Source: Pilimelia anulata
Lineage (GTDB): Bacteria > Actinomycetota > Actinomycetes > Mycobacteriales > Micromonosporaceae
Direction of reading: 5' to 3'
Assembly: GCF_014647895.1 (NCBI RefSeq)
Contig: NZ_BMQB01000001.1
Coordinates: 186,001 to 250,000 of the forward strand
DNA length: 64,000 nt
Positions 58,112 to 64,000 of the stretch are shown piece by piece. Under the pieces are notes generated by a model. The model was given only the letters and a program-made list of their open reading frames with translations, searched no databases and was not told where the DNA came from. Position numbers and translations under genes: made by a program. How positions within the stretch are numbered: the stretch's first letter is position 1; the number at the start of each line of letters is the position of its first letter.

Positions 58112-58783
58112 TTATGGCTGGGTGGTGGTGCGGCGGTCGCGTTGCCGGACGCTCGGCCGCTCCGGCACCGTGTCGGCGATGTCGTCGGTGTCGGGTTGGT
58201 GCCATGCCATGCCGCTTTGCTGGGTCTTGGCCTGGTACATGGCGGCGTCGGCGCGGTGGAGCAGCAGTTGGGGGGTGGCTTGCGGGTCAGCTGCGGTGAT
58301 ACCGACGCTCAGTCCCGGGACGCTGGTCCAGCCTTGGCGGCCGAGGAACACCGGTTTGCTCAGCACCCGCCGGGCCGCGTCAGCGACGACGTCTTGCACT
58401 TGCTGGGTGCTGGTCTGGTCGATGAGCAGGGCGAACTCGTCACCGCCCAGCCGCGCTGCCACTCGGATGCCGGGGGTAGCGGTGAGGCGTCGGGCGACTT
58501 CGGCGATGACGTCGTCGCCGGCGCCGTGTCCGAAACGGTCGTTGATGCCTTTGAACCCGTCGAGGTCCAGCACCGCGACCGCGATGGGCTCGCCGGCGGC
58601 CACCGCCTGGCGCATGCGGGTCCGCAGGTGCCGGCGGTTGGGCAGCCCGGTCAGCGCGTCGTGGTGGGCCTGGTGCAGCGCCTCCCGCAGCTGCCGGCGC
58701 AGGCTGGTGATCGGGATGACCGCCAACGCGAGTCCGGTCAGGAAACCAACGGTGGCAATGAGAATGAATTGGGCAGTTAACAT
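58112..58783 (-). CDS. Membrane-anchored GGDEF diguanylate cyclase
   Basis: 223 residues. One N-terminal membrane helix (FILIATVGFLTGLALAVIPI) then the GGDEF domain: HDALTGLPNRRHL, VAVLDLDGFKGIND and RLGGDEFALL with the full GGDEF active site. It makes cyclic di-GMP from GTP. No sensor domain precedes it. An inhibitory RxxD site is not evident just before the motif. Unusual on a mobile module. Confidence 0.9.
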   Translation of the reverse strand: MLTAQFILIATVGFLTGLALAVIPITSLRRQLREALHQAHHDALTGLPNRRHLRTRMRQAVAAGEPIAVAVLDLDGFKGINDRFGHGAGDDVIAEVARRLTATPGIRVAARLGGDEFALLIDQTSTQQVQDVVADAARRVLSKPVFLGRQGWTSVPGLSVGITAADPQATPQLLLHRADAAMYQAKTQQSGMAWHQPDTDDIADTVPERPSVRQRDRRTTTQP

Positions 58784-58809
58784 TTATGGGCTCCTCTCAG
58801 TCAGGAGCG

Positions 58810-58849
58810 CCAGGGCGGTCGTAGCTGCCAGGCTTGACGGCCGCCCTGG
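58810..58849 (-). terminator. Stem-loop upstream of the GGDEF gene
   Basis: CCAGGGCGG (58810-58818) and CCGCCCTGG (58841-58849) pair perfectly around a 22-base loop, in the short gap between two minus-strand genes. Confidence 0.5.
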
Positions 58850-58906
58850 GCCAACAACAAACCCCGCGACCGAGCCGGTCACGGGACACAGACGGGGCGC
58901 CGGTAC

Positions 58907-60202
58907 TCAGCGCCGCGGCGGCGGTGGTGGGGTTGGTGTGTGGAGGACCCGCACGGTGGTGGTCGCCGCGATCGGCGCGTCGCCCGGCCCCCGCAGGTAG
59001 GGGTGGATGTAGACGGGGCGGCGTAGGGCGCGGCGGGGGCCGTAGGGCTGCTGGCGCCAGAACCCCGACACCCACCGTCGCACCGACACCGCCGCTCCCA
59101 CGCCACGCTGCGAGGGCACCGGCGGCCCGTCGGGGCGGCGGGTGCCGGCGACCCGCACAATCCGCACCTCGGGCGCCGGCCGGCCAGCACGGGCGTGGGC
59201 GCGGCGCACCTTCTTGTCCAGCGGTGCCGGGGCCTGCTCAGCGGCGCGCTGCGCGATCAGCAGCAGGGTGACGGTCAGTACGGCCATCGGCCCGTCGGCC
59301 GCCCCGACAGGGGTGTTGGTGTCGGCATGGTGGTGGCTGGTGGGTACGAGCCACCCGATCTGTTCCCGCACCTGTTGCAGCGGCTTGGGGTCCAGGCCGG
59401 TGCCGACCGACCGGTAGAACACCACCTTCCACCCGTCACGTTCCGTGCTGGTCCAGGACGCGGCGACGGTCGACCGGCTGTCGATCGCTGCGGCCCACAC
59501 CAGCAGGCCGTGCGCCGCCGGCAGCAACTCGGACGTGAGGGCGGTGTCCGGCAGGGCGATAGCGGCGTGGGAAGCCAGGCTGGTGAATTCGCCGTCGACC
59601 CACCACAGTCCGCACTGCCCGACACCTGCGGTCACTACCGGCCGGGCCGCCTGCGGCAGCGGTGGAATGCCAGCGTCGGAGGCCAGTAGTCGGGTGAGTG
59701 CGTCGCGGGCCTTGGGCAGCCCGACCGCCGCCGGCGGGCCTGGTGGCCATGGGACGTCGGTGACCAGCGTCCGTTCATGGGTGAGGCCGGCGACCACCGC
59801 GGTCTGGATCGCCGCCAACGCTCGCACCGACACCGGATCGTCAAATGGCATCGTTGCGGCGACGTGGTCGAGTAGGCCGGAGGTGTCGCGGGTGTTCAGG
59901 AACTGGTCGCAGGTGATGCACGCCAACCACTTGTCCCCGAACTGCTGGACGAGTTCCTGACCGTCACCGGTGAGGATTGCGGCGACCTGGTCGAGTGTCG
60001 CCCTCTCCCACATTGGCCGTGGATCACTGCACAGGTCGCAGCGCCAGTCGACGTCGGTGACTTCGGCCGCCGGGGCGGGGTCGGGTTCGTGGCTGTAGCC
60101 GCCGAGCCGTGCGGGGTGAAGGTAGTCGGTGCTGCCGGCCGGATCGGTCAACACGTTGAGGACAACGCCGCAGGTCCTACACGCCATGATCGGCGGACTC
60201 AC
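58907..60202 (-). CDS. Large hypothetical protein with three CxxC motifs
   Basis: 431 residues from a GTG at 60202 that overlaps the upstream stop (GTGA). The N-terminal 110 residues contain MACRTCGVVLN, WRCDLCSDP and ACITCDQF, likely zinc ribbons. The body has TAGVGQCGLWWVDGEFTSLA and HGLLVWAAAIDSRSTVAASW; the tail is Arg/Pro-rich. Not recognised. Part of an operon with the next two upstream genes. Confidence 0.55.
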   Translation of the reverse strand: MSPPIMACRTCGVVLNVLTDPAGSTDYLHPARLGGYSHEPDPAPAAEVTDVDWRCDLCSDPRPMWERATLDQVAAILTGDGQELVQQFGDKWLACITCDQFLNTRDTSGLLDHVAATMPFDDPVSVRALAAIQTAVVAGLTHERTLVTDVPWPPGPPAAVGLPKARDALTRLLASDAGIPPLPQAARPVVTAGVGQCGLWWVDGEFTSLASHAAIALPDTALTSELLPAAHGLLVWAAAIDSRSTVAASWTSTERDGWKVVFYRSVGTGLDPKPLQQVREQIGWLVPTSHHHADTNTPVGAADGPMAVLTVTLLLIAQRAAEQAPAPLDKKVRRAHARAGRPAPEVRIVRVAGTRRPDGPPVPSQRGVGAAVSVRRWVSGFWRQQPYGPRRALRRPVYIHPYLRGPGDAPIAATTTVRVLHTPTPPPPPRR

Positions 60203-60822
60203 GACCCCACCTGCCCTTCCTCGGGCAGCAGGGCCTTCAAGGCGGCGAGTCGCCGGCCGTTGGTGTTCAGGCTGGCCTGTGCTTGGTCGCGGCGCTGCAC
60301 CGCTGCGGGGATCAGGTTGGTTTCCAGGTCGGCGATCTGCTGCGGGGCCAGGTGCGCCAGCGCCGCCCGCCACAGCGCTGGCAAGTCGTCGCGCGATGCC
60401 CAATGCCGGCGCAACTGAATGATGATCGCCGCGGTGAGCTGCGCCGTGGCCGGAGGCGCATCGCTGGGTGCGCCCAGGGCGCCGATCCGCTGCGGGGCGA
60501 GCAGGGCACCGTCCAGCCGCGCCTGCGGGTCGGCGATAACCTGTCCACCGCCGAATAGCAGGATCCGCCTGACAAGTGGCGCGTCCTGCAACCGCCGGTA
60601 CCGGTGGTAGGCGGGGTGCTGGTCGGGGTCGTGCCCGTACTGCACGAAAACCCACCCCGACGCGGCGGCGCCGTCGGCGTCGGGGATCGGCACGAACGTG
60701 AACGACCCCGCCACGCCGCGACCTCGCACCTGGTAGCGGACCCGGCCTGTGGCAGTACAGACGTGGGTGAGGACTTCGCCCGGACTCCCGCCCGGGAGCG
60801 TGATGGTGAAGATGTCACCCAT
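60199..60822 (-). CDS. Hypothetical protein of the mobile module
   Basis: 207 residues; ATG at 60822 after GGGGGGAT. MGDIFTITLPGGSPGEVLTH, then a beta-rich stretch (GRVRYQVRGRGVAGSFTFVP) and a helical second half (LPALWRAALAHLAPQQIADL). Its start overlaps the previous gene by 8 bases. Function unknown. Confidence 0.6.
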   Translation of the reverse strand: MGDIFTITLPGGSPGEVLTHVCTATGRVRYQVRGRGVAGSFTFVPIPDADGAAASGWVFVQYGHDPDQHPAYHRYRRLQDAPLVRRILLFGGGQVIADPQARLDGALLAPQRIGALGAPSDAPPATAQLTAAIIIQLRRHWASRDDLPALWRAALAHLAPQQIADLETNLIPAAVQRRDQAQASLNTNGRRLAALKALLPEEGQVGS

Positions 60823-61168
60823 GGTTGATCCCCCCGAACGGGGTCTCGGCGTCTACCCGGATCTGCTGGTCGGGGTCGGTGGCCACACTCAGGTGCAGGC
60901 CCCGCTGGGTGACCGCGAGGGTGACGATCTGTTCGCCGTCGAGGTGGATGCGGGCGGTGGGGATGCCGTACCGGTCGTGGGTCACGTCGGCTTCCAGGCA
61001 GGGCATGTCGTTGATGTACGGGCGGCCGGTATCGCGCACGATCCGCATGACGGCCTCGCCGATGTCGCTGCTGCTGTCGGCGTTGTTGATGACCGCGCAG
61101 ATCTGATCCACCACCCGGCAGTCAGCATCGGTCGGCGGCACGGATGGGGTGGAGTTGGTGTTCGACAA
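60815..61168 (-). CDS. Small hypothetical protein, start uncertain
   Basis: About 117 residues from the TTG at 61168 (GGGGG upstream). A GTG at 61210 is in frame but lies inside the stem-loop at 61192-61244. VVDQICAVINNADSSSDIGE and IHLDGEQIVTLAVTQRGLHL suggest a small globular protein. It overlaps the next gene by 8 bases, so it is part of that operon. Confidence 0.55.
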   Translation of the reverse strand: MSNTNSTPSVPPTDADCRVVDQICAVINNADSSSDIGEAVMRIVRDTGRPYINDMPCLEADVTHDRYGIPTARIHLDGEQIVTLAVTQRGLHLSVATDPDQQIRVDAETPFGGINHG

Positions 61169-61191
61169 GGGGAACCCCCAGAAATGGGAAA

Positions 61192-61244
61192 GGCCCGGCG
61201 GCACCGACACCGCGAAAGGGATCGCGGGGCGGTACCGCCGGGCC
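61192..61244 (-). terminator. Long stem-loop between two minus-strand genes
   Basis: GGCCCGGCGGCACC (61192-61205) pairs with GGTACCGCCGGGCC (61231-61244) with one mismatch, and an inner CCGCG/CGCGG extends it. Confidence 0.65.
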
Positions 61245-61260
61245 AGGCGGACGAACAGGG

Positions 61261-62406
61261 TTAGGCGGCGGCTGCGGCCAGGCGCAGAGCGGCGATGGCG
61301 GTGGACTCCATCTCGTGTGCCGCGTCGGCGTCGGTCAACGTCTGGGCGACGGAGGTGACCGCGTGCATGATCCCGCCCGCGGACAGGTCACCGCCGCGGA
61401 TGAAATGATTCAAAATGTCGGTCTGCTGCTCGTCGCTGTACCGCAGCTTCTGCCCGACGAGCTTGATCGTGGTGTCGGGGTCGGCGACTTCCGCGCCCGC
61501 CTCGACCTCCAGCTCCCGGACGATGCGGGTCACATAGTCGACGTCCAGGAACGACCGGACGGCGTCGGTGGTCTTAGCGGTGATCAAATCCAGGTTCCGG
61601 CGCTGCGTCTCCGCCGATGCGATGATCACCCCGTCCTCATCGGTCAACTGCGCCCCGAGGTGCGCTCGACGTAGGGCGTTCTGCTTGACGACCAGACCGT
61701 TGCGGCACACCTCGAACCGCAGCCACGGCGCCACAGAGAACGCACCGCAGCCGGTCTCACTGTTGGCAATGATGAACCCGCCGGAGATCACCGGCAGGTC
61801 CGCGCCGCGCCGGCCGTCGAACGGCGACCGATAGTTTCCCAGCAACTGGGGGGACAGCACCTGCACCTGCGGGGAAGTGACCCGCACATACATGCGCCGC
61901 TCCGACAGGTCACACCCGGCAATGTCCACCGGCGTGCCGGAGTCACGGATGCCCTGCAAAGCGGCCAGGAGGACGTCGAGGTTCTCGATCCGGTTGTACC
62001 GGTCAGACAGGAACGCCCGCGCCACCCCCGTCCCGGCCTCCCCGCGCAGACAGCGGATCAGGAAACGGCGGGGGTCGCGGGCCAGCCAGGTGTTGACGTT
62101 CTCGTCATACAACTCCGGACACTCCCCGGCCATCCGCCGCAGGTAAGCGGTCGGGATGCCGAGCTTGTCGGCAATACCGCTCTGGGCGATGTCGTTCACG
62201 CCGTAGGTGCCGGCAGTCATGGTGACACCCGCGTCGGTCAGCTGCGGCTCAGTGCCGTCCAACACGAGGTTGCCGCCCACAGCGCGGATCGCTCCGGCGC
62301 CAGCGATCACGTCCACAGCGCGGGCCTTCTGCTCCCGCAGCAGGGCGACCATGGACTGCAGTTCCAAGTGTCGGGTGCCGGCAAGGTCAACGGGTGAAGC
62401 AGTCAT
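61261..62406 (-). CDS. DUF932 phage/plasmid-like protein
   Basis: 381 residues; ATG at 62406 (GGGAG upstream). VNTWLARDPRRFLIRCLRGE, ARAFLSDRYNRIENLDVLLA, GFIIANSETGCGAFSVAPWL and FEVCRNGLVVKQNALRRAHL are the DUF932 pattern. The family is confined mainly to phages and plasmids and has unknown function, perhaps linked to replication. It follows a stem-loop and a 140-base gap. Confidence 0.88.
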   Translation of the reverse strand: MTASPVDLAGTRHLELQSMVALLREQKARAVDVIAGAGAIRAVGGNLVLDGTEPQLTDAGVTMTAGTYGVNDIAQSGIADKLGIPTAYLRRMAGECPELYDENVNTWLARDPRRFLIRCLRGEAGTGVARAFLSDRYNRIENLDVLLAALQGIRDSGTPVDIAGCDLSERRMYVRVTSPQVQVLSPQLLGNYRSPFDGRRGADLPVISGGFIIANSETGCGAFSVAPWLRFEVCRNGLVVKQNALRRAHLGAQLTDEDGVIIASAETQRRNLDLITAKTTDAVRSFLDVDYVTRIVRELEVEAGAEVADPDTTIKLVGQKLRYSDEQQTDILNHFIRGGDLSAGGIMHAVTSVAQTLTDADAAHEMESTAIAALRLAAAAA

Positions 62407-62547
62407 GACAACGAACTCCCATCAAATTTGGGCTTGAGGTCGGCGAAGGTCGAGGTCGTGGCGCCACGCGGGCAGCAGGAACGGCCCGGTCAACGCCGGT
62501 TGAGGTGAAACAGGTGAGGCGAAGGCCGATTGGCGGGGCGTGACGGG

Positions 62548-63180
62548 TTAGTCCTCGTCGACGTCCTCGACCTCGTCGATGCTGATGTTGTCGACGTCGA
62601 GGCTGCCGTCGATGTAGCCGTCAGCGGCGGAGGCGTCCACGGTCAGACTCTGCCGGCCGTCGTACTCGGGGTTGCGGGCGTCGCCGGCGTCTACCTCGTA
62701 GCTGCCGGTGATCGTGAAGGTCACCCGCTTGCGCGGCTGGTAGGACTCCATGTCGAACTCGGCCAGGAACGCATCCAGCCCGTTGCGGCAGACCTCGCCG
62801 TCACGGTGCTTACCGATCGCGTACCGGCGGATCGCCTCCAGCTTGTCCACATGCTCACCGGCGGCCCGCTGACTGGCCTGCCGGTATTGCTCGGCCTGGC
62901 TGGACAGCACGCTGGCCGCGCCGCGCAGCAGTTCGATCTGCCGGCCGGCGTCCTCGATCGCCGTAGCGCTCGTGGTGGCCTGGACGGTGCGGGTCACGCC
63001 GGTGTCCAGCAGTACGTCGATCGACTGGCCGCGGCGGGTCAACACCACGGCGTCGTGCGGCGGTGTCGACAGCCGCACGGTGGCGAACGGGGTCGCGAGG
63101 TGGTGAAGATCAAGCGCCACCGGCCGCGGATTGGCCGACTGCGGGTCGGAGTTAGGGGTGGGCTGGTTGTCGTCTGTCAT
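62548..63180 (-). CDS. Hypothetical acidic protein of the mobile module
   Basis: 210 residues from the ATG at 63180. A helical middle (QAEQYRQASQRAAGEHVDKL, then EAIRRYAIGKH) and a very acidic tail ending VDNISIDEVEDVDED. Possibly a DNA-mimic or partner protein; not recognised. Divided from the next upstream gene by a striking stem-loop. Confidence 0.6.
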   Translation of the reverse strand: MTDDNQPTPNSDPQSANPRPVALDLHHLATPFATVRLSTPPHDAVVLTRRGQSIDVLLDTGVTRTVQATTSATAIEDAGRQIELLRGAASVLSSQAEQYRQASQRAAGEHVDKLEAIRRYAIGKHRDGEVCRNGLDAFLAEFDMESYQPRKRVTFTITGSYEVDAGDARNPEYDGRQSLTVDASAADGYIDGSLDVDNISIDEVEDVDED

Positions 63181-63352
63181 TACGGGCTGCCTTCCAGGCA
63201 GTGCACCACCCCACCCCACCAGAGTGGAAGGGACGGGGTGTTGGCGGGACGGTCACGCGCCCGGAACTGTTCGGCGTGGGTTGGCCGTGGCCGCAGCGCG
63301 TGCTGGCTCCGACAGACGCGCCGGCAGCCGCCAGGAGGGCGGCAAGGCAAAA

Positions 63353-63397
63353 GAGCCGAGAAGATCTCTGACCGCAAGGTCAAGATCTTCTCGGCTC
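63353..63397 (-). promoter_or_regulatory. 20-bp stem-loop with GCAA tetraloop
   Basis: GAGCCGAGAAGATCT (63353-63367) pairs perfectly with AGATCTTCTCGGCTC (63383-63397). Inside, TGACC (63369-63373) pairs with GGTCA (63378-63382) around a GCAA loop, the only imperfection being one bulged C. Unlike the other stems it is moderately A/T-rich. A GNRA loop on so regular a stem suggests a selected RNA structure. Confidence 0.75.
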
Positions 63398-63546
63398 GCC
63401 TTGCGCCCGACCAGGCAGCCGGCCAGCGTCAAGGGCCAGCACCGCCGGCCCGGCACCGCACGCACGAGTGCCGCCTGCGCTTCGCCCGCGCCACCTTCTG
63501 ACTGACGACGTTTCACGATGACCGCCCACCTGATGTGGGTGTCGAA

Positions 63547-64000
63547 TCAGGCGTCAGCCTCGCCCAGTTCTTCCTTGACCACCTCGATGATTTTCCGGGC
63601 GTGCTCTGGGGTAGCGCCGCCGATGACCGCCATCTGTTGCAGGTTGTCGAAAAACGCCGACGCTTGGGTCCGCATGGTCGCCGCGAGCCGATCCGTGTCG
63701 GCGTCGATCTCGGCGGTACGTCGGCGGGCGCGTCGCATCGCGGCGGCGTGGACGGCGGCCTTGGACTCTGGGGCCGCCTCCGAGGAACTGTCGCCGCCGG
63801 AGCGTTCGAGCGCGTAGCCCAAATAGCGGCCGGCGTGTGACTGCGGCAACGGCTGGCGGCCAACCATCCACTGCTCGGCCGTCCGGGCGTCGGGGACCGT
63901 GACGTCATCGGTGATCGCCAGATGCCTCGCGTCATCCGGCGGAGCGAGTAGGTGGGCCGGGGCCACATCCAAGACCAACGCGAAAACCAGCAACTCGTCC
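63547..64000 (-). CDS. C-terminal part of an XRE/HTH-type regulator, cut by window end
   Basis: The frame is open beyond base 64000, so the start is outside the window; about 150 residues are seen. LVFALVLDVAPAHLLAPPDD matches the end of the HTH domain of actinobacterial XRE proteins, then VTVPDARTAEQWMVGRQPLP and a long helical tail (KIIEVVKEELGEADA). Likely a regulator of the mobile module. Confidence 0.6.
   Translation of the reverse strand, partial: DELLVFALVLDVAPAHLLAPPDDARHLAITDDVTVPDARTAEQWMVGRQPLPQSHAGRYLGYALERSGGDSSSEAAPESKAAVHAAAMRRARRRTAEIDADTDRLAATMRTQASAFFDNLQQMAVIGGATPEHARKIIEVVKEELGEADA

Noticed and set aside
31428..64000. Complete integrative and conjugative element
   Set aside because: Relaxase, SSB, ArdA, ParB and prim-pol genes are present, but no integrase, excisionase, type IV secretion or FtsK-like transfer gene and no att repeat is seen. 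The boundaries cannot be set.
1..64000. CRISPR arrays, rRNA or tRNA genes
   Set aside because: No regularly spaced repeats and no recognisable rRNA or tRNA sequences were found on either strand by eye.

Overview
This window is very GC-rich DNA from an actinomycete. GTG starts are frequent, many genes overlap by 4 bp (ATGA/GTGA), the regulators are paired XRE/DUF397 genes, and two LexA sites have the actinobacterial TCGAAC-N4-GTTCGA form. The overall flavour is Micromonosporaceae-like (inference). No rRNA, tRNA or CRISPR array was found.

Three ribosomal-peptide (RiPP-type) loci sit side by side in the first 19 kb. (1) 97-2111, minus strand: an undescribed-looking operon of a 57-residue peptide with a strong ribosome binding site, a 13-bp stem-loop, a PP-loop ATP pyrophosphatase with a ThiS-like N-terminus, and a 2OG-Fe(II) oxygenase. 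(2) 2948-5823, plus strand: an XRE/DUF397 pair followed by a decayed graspetide (tgm) locus, with a TgmA-like precursor, an ATP-grasp ligase reduced to a frameshifted, internally deleted remnant, and an intact TgmC-type PIMT methyltransferase. (3) 8864-18755, plus strand: a complete class I lanthipeptide cluster of the FxLD type, with PIMT methyltransferase, 59-residue precursor, stem-loop, full-length LanB, LanC, a stand-alone SpaB_C-type protein, a hypothetical protein and an ABC exporter. A GOLPH3-like protein, an APC permease and a GNAT lie between loci 2 and 3.

18.7-30 kb is mixed accessory and housekeeping DNA: CYTH, YbaK, a 5'-3' exonuclease that runs into a broken PIG-L deacetylase, nitroreductase, a NERD-UvrD nuclease-helicase, a pRiA4b ORF-3 protein and the error-prone polymerase DnaE2. 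DnaE2 has a perfect LexA box and a G-quadruplex-prone tract over its start codon. A 5'-truncated IS256 transposase follows.

31.4-64 kb looks like the plasmid-like module of a conjugative element: a 1630-residue MobF relaxase-helicase, prim-pol-like protein, two SSBs, ArdA-like antirestriction protein, ParB, a DUF932 protein and many small minus-strand genes packed by translational coupling. Many gaps between these genes hold long, often perfect GC-rich stem-loops. No type IV secretion or FtsK-like transfer gene, integrase or att site is visible, so its ends probably lie outside the window. Inserted within it (48.9-57.2 kb) are plus-strand genes: an ImuA'-like gene with its own LexA box, a low-GC Sll1717-type P-loop ATPase (possible defence gene), a family A DNA polymerase, a methyltransferase, a YjbR protein and an OB-fold protein, then minus-strand NUDIX and acetyltransferase genes. 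DnaE2 and ImuA', normally neighbours, are thus about 22 kb apart, and no Y-family ImuB was seen.
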